A stretch of DNA of 64,000 bases, taken from Luscinia megarhynchos. Taxonomy: Eukaryota > Chordata > Aves > Passeriformes > Turdidae. The translations under genes and the position numbers were made by a program. The notes beneath the pieces are model-generated. The model worked only from the letters and a program-made list of their open reading frames with translations, was not told the DNA's origin and ran no database searches. The first letter of the stretch is position 1. Every line of letters begins with the position of its first letter. Location: NCBI GenBank assembly GCA_034336665.1, contig CM067590.1:3133748-3197747 (forward strand), given 5' to 3'. Positions 12,801-22,500 of the stretch are shown piece by piece.

Positions 12801-13534
12801 CACTCACCCCACCACACGCAGCAGCAACAACAGGTTCAAAACACAAAAATAAACGCCCTCCCCACCCCCCACGCTTCCTGCACCGCTGCCAGCCCCGGCA
12901 CCCCCCGCACCCTCTGCACCCCCCGCACCCACACCGGGGGCTCTGCTGCTGCCCCCCGAGCCGCCCTCCAGCACCCCACGGCGGGGCAGGGACCGGGGAG
13001 GGGCCGCACCTGCTGAGCGGCACCGGGGCGAAGGAGGCCCCGGATTCGGGTCCCGAGCCCCAGAACCGAGGGAATGGGAGCTCCCAGTATTGGGGTCTTG
13101 AGCTCCGTATCTGGAGAGATGTGAGCCCCCAGTTTTGGGGTCACAAGCCCAGGAACGGGGGGGATGCGAGCCCCACTCCCGGTTTTGGGGTCCCAAGCTC
13201 AACATAGGGGGATACAAACCTCTAGGATCAGAGTCCCGAATCCCCAGAATCAGGGGGATGCGAGCCTCCGGTTTTGGGGTGCTGAGTGCCCAGGAACAGG
13301 GAGATATGAAACCCCAGGTTCGGACTCGCCAGCCCCGGCATCGGGGGTGTACGAGCCCCCAGTACGAGCTCCGGGAGCCGGCGGAGCGAGCTTTTCGCAG
13401 CCCCGGCGGGGGTCCCGAGCCCCGGCCCCCGCTCCCCGCTCCCCCCTCCCCGGTACTGCGGTCTCAGCCGGCGGGGCCCGGGGGGGCCGCGGCCCGGTGC
13501 CGGGGTCCCGGCGCGGCTCCGGTACTCACTCCAT
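803..13534 (-). CDS. PALM: Paralemmin-1, complete, 9 coding exons
   Basis: Paralemmin is a lipid-anchored phosphoprotein of the inner plasma membrane, linked to membrane and filopodium dynamics, notably in neurons. Coding exons in transcript order: 13530-13534, 6796-6844, 5776-5856, 5555-5685, 4297-4414, 4137-4158, 3815-3877, 2652-2783, 803-1371. The phases join without error to 389 aa (human about 387). Residues about 8-100 form the family's charged coiled coil (QQERLQAIAEKRKRQ, ENKRRQLEDDRRQLQHLK). The middle holds the MYSVEITVEKD and PVTMIFMGYQNVEDE blocks. The C-terminus is RCKCCTVM: a CaaX box (CTVM) for prenylation with adjacent cysteines for palmitoylation. The start is fixed by ATGGA joined to exon 2, giving MEVVEAS; human begins MEVLAAE. 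Intron 1 is about 6.7 kb. The assignment is very secure from sequence and neighbours. Confidence 0.96.
2652..2783 (-). CDS. PALM: PALM coding exon 8, frame-neutral cassette
   Basis: This 132-nt exon encodes MYSVEITVEKDRVTGETK through VYEDELK. It is bounded by phase-1 introns on both sides, so skipping it keeps the frame. The corresponding mammalian exon is, as I recall, the alternatively spliced PALM exon 8. Both forms can be predicted here, but the sequence alone does not show which is used. Confidence 0.9.
2882..3008. repeat. Minisatellite, ~10-bp unit, PALM intron 7
   Basis: Tandem copies of a unit close to CTCAGCAGGG alternate with a longer GATTCAGTGGTG variant, giving a higher-order period of 20-36 bp. 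It lies in the intron between the exons at 3815-3877 and 2652-2783. I see no coding role. Confidence 0.85.
4137..4158 (-). CDS. PALM: PALM 22-nt microexon (coding exon 6)
   Basis: A 22-base exon lies between a TTTTGCAG acceptor and a GTAGGTG donor. It encodes SPLGPIK plus the first base of an Ala codon. Without it, exon 5 (ending phase 0) cannot join exon 7 (starting with two bases of a split codon). With it, the total coding length becomes 1170 nt, exactly 390 codons. It sits where human paralemmin has TPVGTPK before DKRV. Confidence 0.9.
8701..8756. repeat. 14-bp x 4 tandem array with RFX-like half-sites
   Basis: Four 14-bp units follow each other exactly. TGGCAAT or TGGCAAC recurs at 8706, 8720, 8734 and 8748. 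The last two units read CATGGCAAC and TATGGCAAC, close to the X-box half-site bound by RFX factors (GTTGCCATGG). The array lies in PALM intron 1. Confidence 0.75.
10207..10268. repeat. 31-bp direct repeat, two copies
   Basis: The segments starting at 10207 and 10238 both read CCAGG, TGTGGCACCTGT and CCTGTCACCAG with few differences. It lies in PALM intron 1 and has no visible function. Confidence 0.75.
13030..13390. repeat. Degenerate ~50-bp tandem repeat near PALM exon 1
   Basis: About seven diverged units share the pattern TTTTGGGGTC, then AAGCCCAGGAAC, then GGGGGATGCGAGCCCC. They sit just inside PALM intron 1, next to the promoter CpG island. Unit length varies from about 45 to 60 bp. Confidence 0.65.
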
Positions 13535-13900
13535 GGTCCTGGCGGCGGCTCCGGCGGGGGCGGGGGACGGCGGAGCGGGGCCGGCGACCGCCGGCGTCCC
13601 GGCGCTCAGGGCCCGGCGGGCGGCGGCATCCCCGGCGGGGCTGCGGGATGCGCAGGGATGTCGGGACCGCGCCGGTGCTCCCGCCTCCCTCCCGCACAGC
13701 TCCGTCTGCCGGGCGCGCCCCGCCACTGCCGCCGCCCATCATCCGGCCCCGGGGCGCGCCAGGGTTTCATCTGCTCCTGGGGGTCCCAGGTGGGTCCCTG
13801 CCCGCCACCGCTGCCACCCATCACCCGGCCTCGGGGGTCCCCGGAGCTGTGGCAGGTGCTGGGGGCCCCTAAGCGGGTCCTGGTTGTGCAGTGCCCGGTG
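13380..13900 (-). promoter_or_regulatory. PALM: PALM CpG-island promoter region
   Basis: A dense run of CpG and GC-box-like sequence surrounds the PALM start codon and continues upstream on the minus strand. No TATA box is evident. Boundaries are by eye. I infer a housekeeping-style promoter from composition and position only. Confidence 0.6.
13530..13534 (-). CDS. PALM: PALM first coding exon (5 coding bases)
   Basis: ATGGA is followed by the donor GTGAGTACC on the minus strand. The A of the ATG is at 13534, in a good Kozak context (ACCATGG). It joins exon 2 at 6844 to give M-E-V-V-E-A. The surrounding sequence, about 13380-13900, is strongly CpG-rich and is the likely promoter and 5' UTR. 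Confidence 0.85.
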
Positions 13901-14548
13901 CGGGGCGGGTTGGAGGGGCTGCATTCACAGTCCCTCCATGAACGCAGCCCCTGTCAGTGTGTAACCCCCTCTTGTGAATGCAGCCACTCCGTCCTGCCCC
14001 AGTCCAGGAACCGCCGACTCTTTGCTCCCCCTTTCCACTCCCCCATTTCCCAACCCAACTGCCATAATGGGCAAACTGCCACAGGAAGCCCTAAGCCACC
14101 CTGCGTTGGGAAATCTGCCTGCTGCTGGGCAAGAATTCTGCACTTGGCCCCAAAACGAGCCTGGCTGTGCAGCGAGGGTCAACATATCCCCCCAACTCCA
14201 TGCTCCCCACTCCCTGCACCCCTTTTTGCATTCCAGGTTGATGCAGAACAGAGGGAGGAAACCACTCCTCTGCCCACAGCAACATCCCAGAGCCACTTGG
14301 GCTCGGAGGGGCTGAAAGAGGCGTCAGGTGGGAGCGCAGCACAGTCCCTGTCACCCACAGCAGTCCCGGGGACCCTGTCAAGTCTGACAGATGTCCTGGG
14401 GCCCCGCTGCTGCCACCTCCCTGCCGAGAGGGGTTTCATCCCCGTTAGCTCAAGGCACAAGAGGAGTCAGGGCTGAGAAGCTGCTCTGCTCCCCATCTCC
14501 CACTCTGGGGGAAGCTGCAAGGAGCTGCCAGGGCCCCTGACCCCCTGG

Positions 14549-14637
14549 ATTGCACAAAGCAGCAACACCCAGAGAGGAGGAAGAGGGAGGGAAATAACCG
14601 GCCCCATCCCAAGGCTCAACCCCTGGAGGGATTTAAG
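14549..14637 (+). promoter_or_regulatory. PRSS57: PRSS57 promoter with myeloid-type motifs
   Basis: Upstream of the PRSS57 ATG I can read a C/EBP-like site ATTGCACAA (14549-14557), a PU.1-like GAGGAAG (14577-14583), a MYB-like TAACCG (14595-14600) and a TATA-like ATTTAAG (14631-14637, 56 bp before the ATG). Granule-protease genes of myeloid cells are known to use PU.1, C/EBP and MYB. The motifs are visible; their use is inference. Confidence 0.5.
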
Positions 14638-14692
14638 CACCCCCACTCTGAACAGCCCCAGCGGTGGTGGCAGTGGCCCACTCTGTGCCACC

Positions 14693-16596
14693 ATGGTCAC
14701 AGCTGGGCTCTTCATCCTCAGCTTGGAAGCCTGCCTCCTGCTCCCACCTCTGGCCAGGGCAGGTAATGAGAGAGCTGGGGTACCAGGGCAGATCCCCGGG
14801 GTGGGACATAGGAGCTCTGGACTCCCCTATGGCACAGGAGAGGCCAGTGATCACCTGCACCCACCAGGCACCCAGGGGAGCCAGATCATCGGGGGAAAGG
14901 CAGCAGTACCCCATTCCCGGCCCTTCATCGCCTCCATCCAGATGGACGGGCAGCACCACTGCGGGGGTTTCTTGGTGTGGCCCAAGTGGGTGATGACAGC
15001 TGCCCACTGCCTCATTCCCAGGTGAGCCTTGTCGCCACGCGGGACATGTGCCCTCTGGACATGGTCTGTCCCCTTCTAACCAATAACCCCGTCCCAAGGG
15101 GTTAAGCTGCCCCCCTGTGCCCCCCTTGAATCCCCCCTGGCCATCCCTCCCTCCCCGATGGCCACCAGCCACAGCAGCGCCCTCTCAGCCGCGCCTTGGC
15201 CACAGGCGCAGCCCCTCGGTGCGCGTGGTGCTGGGAGCCCACCGGCTGCAGGAGCCCGAGGAATCCCAGCAGATCTTCAGCGTGGACGAGTCCATCGCCC
15301 ACCCACTGTACAAACGCCGTGCCGTGGACAACGACATCCGCCTGCTCCGGGTGAGTCTGCACGGGGCACCCAGCGGCCGGGCAGTGGGGTATCCCAGAGC
15401 CCTGGGGTGCGAGAGGGAGGTGGGGAGCCCCACAGCCCTGGGGTGCGAGAGGGAGGTGGGGTATCCCAGAGCCCTGGGGTGCGAGAGGGAGGTGGGGAGC
15501 CCCACAGCCCTGGGGTGCGAGAGGGAGGGAGGTGGGGAGCCCCACAGCCCTGGGGTGCGAGAGGGAGGGAGGTGGGGTGTCCCACACACGTCGCGGTGTG
15601 AGAGGGAGGTGGGGAGCCCCAAGGTCCTGGGGCGCAGGAGGAGATGGGGTGCCCCATGGCCCCGGGACACTGGGAGGGAGCCGGGATGTCCACGGCCCCG
15701 GAGCACCGGGAGGGAGGATGGGTGCCCCACGGCCCCAGGGCACCGGGAGGAGGTGGGGTGCCCCACGAGGGGCCGAGCCGACACTAGATGTCAGTGCTTC
15801 TCCGGAGAAGCAGGACCGCGCAGTGGGGTGTGATGGAGGCACTGAGGACACCAGACCCTGCGCGGGTCAGCGGCTCCCGGGCAGCCAGTCCCTACAGCAG
15901 ACTGGGGCCAGTGCGGAGGGGCTGCCAGGGAGGGGCCCAACCTCTGAAGAGGGAAGGGCAGGGCTGGGCGGGTCAGCGGAGCAGTGAGCTGGGGTGCGAG
16001 GGAGAACCAGGCAGAGGCAGCTGAGGGGCTCTGCCCCAGCAGCAGAGCCACCCACGCCCTCACTGCCCGCCCAGCTGAACAGGTCAGCCACGCTGAACGA
16101 GTACGTGAAGCGGATCCGCCTGCCCTCGCCGCACATCGACCTGAAGCCCGGCACTGTCTGCTACGTGGCGGGCTGGGGGGACACCTCCAACTTTGGAGAC
16201 CAGCCCACCGAGCTGATGGAGACCAACACCACCATCGTGAAGCGGAGCCTGTGCCGGACGCTGTGGAGGGGCAAGGTGACGGCCAACATGCTGTGCGGGG
16301 CCAGCCGCAACACCACGCTGCAGGGCGTCTGTGCTGTGAGTGCACCCCTGAGCCCCTGCCCCACACTGGCACCCCGAGAGACCCTCAGATCTCCCTCCCA
16401 CCCCCTCATTTTGCAGGGTGACTCCGGGGGACCCCTGGTCTTCAAGGACAAGGTTTATGGCATCGTCTCCTTCTCTGGGGAGAGATGTGGGGATCGCCGG
16501 TTCCCTGACATCTACACCAAGATCTCCAGCTACATTGACTGGGTCCATCACGTTGTGAAAAGGTTCCGCCATCGGAAGGGGCGGGTGAAGCCCTAG
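14693..16596 (+). CDS. PRSS57: Serine protease 57 (NSP4-like), complete, 5 exons
   Basis: This is a secreted trypsin-fold protease; the mammalian enzyme is stored in neutrophil azurophil granules and cleaves after Arg. Exons 14693-14762, 14868-15021, 15206-15350, 16075-16335 and 16417-16596 give 269 aa (human about 283). The ATG has a perfect Kozak context (GCCACCATGG). Residues 1-23 are a signal peptide, a short pro-segment follows, and the mature chain starts at I30 (IIGGKA). The catalytic triad is H70 (TAAHC), D118 (DNDIRLL) and S213 (GDSGGPLV). FSGERCGD near the C-terminus matches the PRSS57-type SFSG loop. The S1 segment reads GVCAGDSGG where human has GFCSADSGG. The C-terminal tail is basic (KRFRHRKGRVKP). 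It lies between PALM and FSTL3, as in human. Confidence 0.94.
15385..15770. repeat. 36-40-bp minisatellite in PRSS57 intron 3
   Basis: About ten tandem units built on CCCTGGGGTGCGAGAGGGAGG then TGGGG and AGCCCCACAG or TATCCCAGAG. The first five (from about 15400) are nearly identical; later units diverge toward the 3' end, so the array grew from its left side most recently. It fills more than half of intron 3 (15351-16074). Confidence 0.9.
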
Positions 16597-16809
16597 TGTG
16601 GCTCAGAGTCCTGGGGCCGGCGGGCTGTGGGAAGAGGGACCAAGATGTCTCATGGGAAGGGAGAAGAGGGTGGGGCTGGGAGCTGAGGCTCAGGGCTCCT
16701 TGATCCAGGTCAGGGCAGGACCCCCCCTCGGCCCATTGGCAAGGGGTGTTATGTACCCCCAAGGCTACACCTTGTACATCCTCTCGCAGTCGCAACATTT
16801 GCCTTCCTC

Positions 16810-16815
16810 AATAAA
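16810..16815 (+). terminator. PRSS57: PRSS57 poly(A) signal
   Basis: A canonical AATAAA lies 214 bases after the PRSS57 stop codon (16594-16596). Cleavage is expected about 15-25 bases further on, in CT/GT-rich sequence. Confidence 0.85.
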
Positions 16816-16829
16816 CCCTCAGTCCCCAT

Positions 16830-18454
16830 CCCACTGCTCCTCCTCTGTGTTTGGTCCCCCCTGAATTGTCCTGGGCATGTGTGGATGGAGCAGGGGGTGC
16901 AGGAGGAGCCAGGATCTGCAGATCCAGGTGCTGCCACCCCAGAAGCATCCCCAGCTGCCTTCCCGCCGGGGTGCGGCCCCATCCCGTCCCACCCCGTCTC
17001 ATCCCATCCCGCCTCATCCTGTTCCATCCCGTCCCACACCGCACCCTCCCCACCGCGCGACGTGACCCCCCAAAGAGGGGAACCACAGACACCCCCCGGG
17101 GGCAGGCGGGCTCCCAGCTGCGCTGGCGGAGCCCACAGCAATCGGGATCCCGTCGGGAGCCTCACTCTCCTCCCCCGCGCTAGACGGGAGCGCGGTGCCC
17201 GCAGTGGCCGGCAGACGTGTGCCGAGCTGCTGCCGGGTCTCAGCTGAGACACGTGTGGCTCTGCCCGGTGTCTCCGGGGACAGACCCAGACATTCCCTGC
17301 TCCTGGCTGTTTGTTTTATCTGCAAATTGCTGGCACGCCGTGGCCGCTGCAGGGCCTTGCACGGGGTCAGGAGATGCAAGCCGCAGGCATCGGTGGCCTT
17401 GGGGACATCCAGCAGATCCCTGCCAGGCTGCCAGCCTCCAAAGAAGCCCCAAACCCCAGTGGGGTGCTGGCAGCGACAGCGCCGGGCAGAGACCCCCTGG
17501 AACGCCGGGACAGCACTGCCAGCCCGAGGGCATCCGCGCTGGCAGAGAGCCTGGAGAGCCGGCGCCTGTCCCGGCTTGTCCCAGACCACCCAAAAACCGG
17601 TGGGAAGGCAGCGCCTGACTCACAGCCGTGTTTTGGAAGCTGAAATCTCCCGCTCATCACAGGAGCTGCCGTTGCCGCCGCAGCCCGTGCCCGCGGGCTC
17701 GGCACGGAGCCACCCGCCAGCCGCTCCGGGGCCACAGCCCGCGGCGGGGCGGGCAGCGCCGGGAGCTGCCGCGCAGGGAGCGCTGCGGGCGGCGCGCAGG
17801 AACCCAGGCCACACACCACAGCGTGTGGTGGCACTTAGAAAGGCAGGGGCAGTGTTTGGAGAACTCCTGGACACGCACCCCAAAAGCAGGGAGACAGTGC
17901 TGGCTGAGCTGGGCGAGCAGAGAGGGGCTGTAGGAGAACCCCCATGCCTGCTTCGGGTTATCTGAGATGTCTTTTCCAACCTAAATGCTTCCATGGCTCT
18001 CTGTGATGCGTTCCCGGGCTGGTCGTGGCTCTGGGGGGATTGGGCAGGGGTCAGGAGCTGTGCCATGCCGGCCCCCGGCGCAGGGGATGCGGCTGAAGGG
18101 GATCCGGCAGCAGTTCCCGTGGAGCTCAGCACGCCAAGCCGCAGGCTGCTGCCCGGGAAACATCCCACATCGGGACCCAATTACCGGCAGGAATTGTTTT
18201 GTGAAATACCAAACCCTCATGGCACGGCCCGAGATTGGGAACAGATTTATCTGCGTCGCGGGTTGCTCTTCCCCGCTCTCCCCTTCCCTCCCACCGCACA
18301 GAGCTGCCTCGGCTGGGCTGGAAAACACCAACATGGAGCTGGAGCAGAGGGAATGAGGCTCCTCATGGCTGCGGGGGGCTCCCCACATCCCACATTGGAT
18401 GCACAGCCCCAAGGAGAACAACGTTTCCTGCAACCCCAGAACCCACCAACAAAA
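16830..18454. other. Intergenic stretch between PRSS57 and FSTL3 3' ends
   Basis: The two genes end toward each other. I see no supported gene here. The part at 16980-17040 is a short CATCCCGTCC-type simple repeat, 17640-17820 is CpG-rich, and a CR1-like scrap lies near 17955-18010. The open frames on both strands have no recognisable product. Confidence 0.6.
17955..18010 (+). mobile_element. Possible 3' end of a CR1 retrotransposon
   Basis: The bases TCTTTTCCAACCTAAATG followed by CTTCCATGG and CTCTGTGATG resemble the 3' tail of avian CR1 elements (CCCTTCCAACC, AAATGATTC, TATGATT). Only about 55 bases are recognisable and I see no upstream CR1 body, so this is a short or heavily decayed copy. 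Confidence 0.5.
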
Positions 18455-19568
18455 CCTGACACGCACCACTGTTTATTCTGGTTTTTAATTGTAATCCAAA
18501 TCATAACACAGCCGTAAAATGCCCCAACAATATGGAATAGGGAATGTGGATGTTCCCAAAGCTTCTACCTTGGGGGTCAGAACCCAATCATACAAAAATA
18601 GAAAATAAGGTATTTTTATATATAATATATATATATGATATTTATATAAAGTCAAGAGCTTTTTGGTGTCAGAGCTGAGCTGGTATTTACACAGGTGACA
18701 ATGGAAGAAATGAGAGAAGGAGTAAAAATAAATACAGGTGTGGGCAGAGCAGGGGGTGCAGGGGCCACACAGCCGTGGTGAGGGGTCCTGGGGGGTAGAC
18801 AGGGCCAGCTCCCCCTGCAGCCTGGGCTGTGCCCAAAGCTGTTCTGGCAGGCAGGGATCAGGAGGGCTGGGGGCAGCTGCCCTGGGCGATGGGCTCTGGG
18901 CAGGGGGACAGTCTGTGCCTCCCAGCCAGGGCTGCCACTGAACCAGCCCTCCGGGCACCGGCGTTGCCTCCAAAGATGGTGGGAGCCTGGTCTGAATGGG
19001 CCTGGGAAAACCTAAACTGAAATCAGTTTGAACACACACATGCTGAAACTTTAGGAGACAATAACATACATGTATTTTTTTAATATATATATATATAGAA
19101 AAATATATATCTATCTCTCTCCAATCTGGTGCAGCGTGCACTGCCTTTCCTGCCACTGGCAGCTGGGGCCGAGCCCCTCAGGGAAGGCGAAAGCGCAGAT
19201 TCCCTCTAGACCTCGAGGTCCTGGCCAGAAACGTCAGCAGAGTACCGAGAATTAATCCAAAAATAAATAGGCCCAGGGCTGCCGGCCAAGGACACGTGTG
19301 GGGGGGCCCACGGACACCCCTCCACACCGCACGGACAGCGGGGAAGGGCACCGGCCACTCTGCCGGGCACCAGGTGGGCACCAGAGCATCCCACGAGCCC
19401 CCTCCCCTGCTCCCTGGCCGGCAGGATGGGAATCGAGCCCCCTGCGACTGCTTAACATACACAGGGATAAATAAGGATCTTTTTATCTTAATAAATATCA
19501 GGTATATGGTTTGTACAATATACACATAATGCCCCTGTCTCCCAGCTCCGGCTCGGCCGAGGGACGAT
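18455..19568 (-). other. FSTL3: FSTL3 3' UTR, AU-rich
   Basis: This stretch runs from the FSTL3 stop to a canonical poly(A) signal. It is markedly AT-rich against its surroundings, with TA runs at 18615-18650 and 19080-19100. On the minus strand it holds four TATTTAT motifs (18728-18734, 19263-19269, 19467-19473, 19491-19497), the type seen in AU-rich elements that shorten mRNA life. Confidence 0.7.
18472..18477 (-). terminator. FSTL3: FSTL3 poly(A) signal
   Basis: TTTATT on the plus strand reads AATAAA on the minus strand. It is the first canonical signal I find downstream of the FSTL3 stop, giving a 3' UTR of about 1.1 kb. Confidence 0.75.
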
Positions 19569-22500
19569 TCACACGTAGTTCTCCTCCACGCTGTCCGTCT
19601 CTGAGGAGAATTTGGCCGCAGCTGGAAACAGAGGGGAGTGGTGAGAGAGGGGTGAGGGGTGAGCAGGTGCTGGGGGTCCGTGCCCGCTGCCCCCTGCCCC
19701 GCCCTGCTCACCTGAGCAGCTCCCGTAGTGGCGCACGCCGATGGAGCGGCCGCGGTGGCAGGTGGCTCGCCGCAGGTGGCACGCCGAGGGGTAGGTGACG
19801 TTGTTGTTGCCGCAGAGGGCGTGGTCCAGGCTGGTGGGCTCAGGGCAGGGGGCTGTCCGGCACATCACGCAGTGGGCGCTGCCTGTCTGGTCCACCACGC
19901 AGGTGTGGGTGCCAGGACACACCACGCTGGAGCAGGACTCTGCAGGGAAGCACAGGGTTGGAGTGACCCCAGGGATGGCTACCCCCTGCCCACAGCTGCT
20001 TCACCCCAGGCAGGCTTCGGGCATCATCCCAGGGAAATCCTCCCTCCTTCTGCTACCAGGGGACAGAGCAGAGCCAGAGGCTGGGGGGGTCCTGATCAGC
20101 GATGTTCCCAAGGGCAGGGGCTGGCAGGGGCCGGCATCCTGAGCACAAGGGAGCTCATGACCTTGAGTCCCCAGTCTCGGCCCTGGCCAGAGCTTTGCCA
20201 CGCGGGAGGAGCCAAGGTCCAGCTGCAGCAGCAGCGCGCGGGGCTGAGCCCGCTCGGCGCAGCGGGACCTGGCTGGGCCAGCGGCCGCACGCAGGTGCCT
20301 TGGCAGGGAAGCAGCAGCCACTGCGGCCAGGCTGGCAGCTGCCGTGCTGGCCCCGGCGAGAGGGAAGGGCAGGGTCACCCTGGACCGGACCCAGGGCTGG
20401 AACGAGGGCGCACGGGGGTGGAGGGAGCCTGCGCAGCAGGATCAGGCCCTGCACAGGGCTCTGCTGGGGTGGGTGGAGGCTCGTGCACCCCCATCGTCCC
20501 TCCACCCTCCTCTCTTTCCCTGATGGATTGGAAGATTTGGCATCTGCAGCTCCCAACTCCCATTTCTTGCCCCACGTTTTCCCTGCACAGCCCAGAGCTC
20601 GACAGGCAAAGCCTTCCAGAAAGGAGGGCTGGAAAAATAACCATAATCCTTCTGACAGCTCTTGGCAGGGCTGGGAGGATCGCTGCACTCTTTACAAAAG
20701 AGGAAAAAAAGGGGCTTGACGTTTGTAGATGACATTTTAGGGACTGTTACTGCTCAGCCTGCGACAAGACCAAACCCCACTGCATCAACAAGCTGCAACG
20801 TCCCCTCAAGGGACAATGAGACCCATGTTCTGCGGACCCTGTACCAGGACAGACCTTCCTTCCTTGTACCTCAGGGAATGGGGACAGGACCGTGACAGGA
20901 TGGGGATGGGATGCAGTGGGGTAGGGGCACGACTGCACCTACTTTTGCATTTGCCCTGGTACATCACTTCGAGGTCGGGGTGGTCTCTGCACTTGGCCGT
21001 CAGCAGGTCACACTCGTCCCGGTAGGTGTAGCCATCGGAGCCGCAGACCTGCAGCTTGCGGGGCAGGCTGGAGCAGTCGGGGGCACAGGCACACTGGGGA
21101 CGCCCGTGCTTCATCTTGCAGACCTTGTCGGGGCCGCACACCACCCCCTCGCAGCTCTCTGGGGACAGAGGGCAGCAGCACATGAGGGCGCAGCACTGGC
21201 TGCTCCCCGCCAGGGGAGGGTCCATCCCCCGCAGTGTGACACCAAGTGGGACAGGGACAGCATTGCCCTTGAGGTCCCAAACGCCCCCGGGTCACAGCAC
21301 GCGTGCCGATGCCGGGCTGTCCCAGCAGCATCTGGATCTGCTCAGCTCCTCCAAGGAGCAGGTCGTTGGCTGCGACTCCACACAATCCTCCAGTGCTCAC
21401 CCCAGCCGGAGCCCCGGCTCCGCTCAGCACCAGCTCACTCCTTCCCATCTATTTATTCTTTGGAAGGAGATGTTTCTTTTTCTTGTGCAGTGAAATCTCT
21501 ACAAGGCCCCAGTTCCTCCAGAAGGAGCTGGGCTTCACGAGTTGTCCGGGCGATGGGGAATGCTGCTCCCAGCAGACAATGCCCGGCCCTGTCTCGCTCC
21601 GTGACTGGAACACAAGAGAGGGAGGCAGCAGCCAGCGCCGCTCCCCAGACAGGCAGATGCTTTGTCCCCCCGGGTCACCTCCCGGCCAGCATGGGGGCCA
21701 GGTTCAGGGGGTCCTGCCAGTGCCCCAGGACCGTGCCCACGCCGGCAGGGATGGAGAGGGGCTGCCAGCTCCAAGCAGGGACCCATCCTAGTGTCCAGGA
21801 TCTCAGACACTGGTGCTTCTGCAAGGACAGGCAAAAGGGTCAGCAGCAGAGATGGGGGCCTCTGGCTGGGGCAACTTTGCCTCCCAAAGCACACACATCC
21901 CTCACCCCAAAAACACCCCCATAGCTCCCAGGACACAGGCACTGCCAGGACCCAGCAGCACCCATGGAGAGAAAGGCAGGGCAGGACCAAAAGGCTTCCC
22001 GAGGTGGGGATTCACCCCCAGCAGGAAGGATCCTTGCAGACAGGGTGTGTGCTGCAAGCTCTGGGAGACACAGAGGGGGATTTCCCTGTGGGCGATGGGC
22101 CACCTTAGGAGACAGGGAGGAGGAGGAGGGGGAGAAAGAGGAAGAGGAGGATGAGGAGAAGAAGAAGAAAGAAGGGAAAATTCCCTGTCTGCTTGGCTCA
22201 GCTGTCCCTGGGGGAAATTCCCTGCTGGGAAACACTTTCCCATCTTGCTCTCTTATTTCCATAGCTGGGGCCTGTCCCAGGGGAGAGAAGGCTGAGACTG
22301 GGGGACCCCAGGACAGAAGGGGACAGCTCCACATCCCAAGGCTGCCAGAGCAAACAAGACCTTATCACCCTTCACTCTGAGATGTTGCCAGCAGTGCAGA
22401 GTCCAATCATCATCAGCAAGGAACAGTTGGAGCAGTTGGAGAATCCGCCCGTGACCCCAACCCTGCAGCCTGGCTTCCCCCTGCACTGGGTCCTTAGGGG

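Larger units (their letters stand above)
6845..13529 (-). other. PALM: PALM intron 1
   Basis: This is the large first intron, with no coding exon that I can support. It holds a four-unit 14-bp array with RFX-like half-sites (8701-8756), a two-copy 31-bp repeat (10207-10268) and a degenerate repeat of about 50 bp near exon 1 (13030-13390). It also has two AT-rich islands at 9190-9280 and 9955-10060 that stand out from the GC-rich background and may be conserved regulatory elements. Long open frames here are by-products of GC-rich sequence. Confidence 0.7.

Noticed and set aside
15102..15851. Long frames on both strands through the PRSS57 intron 3 repeat
   Set aside because: They are produced by the stop-free minisatellite unit, not by selection on a protein.
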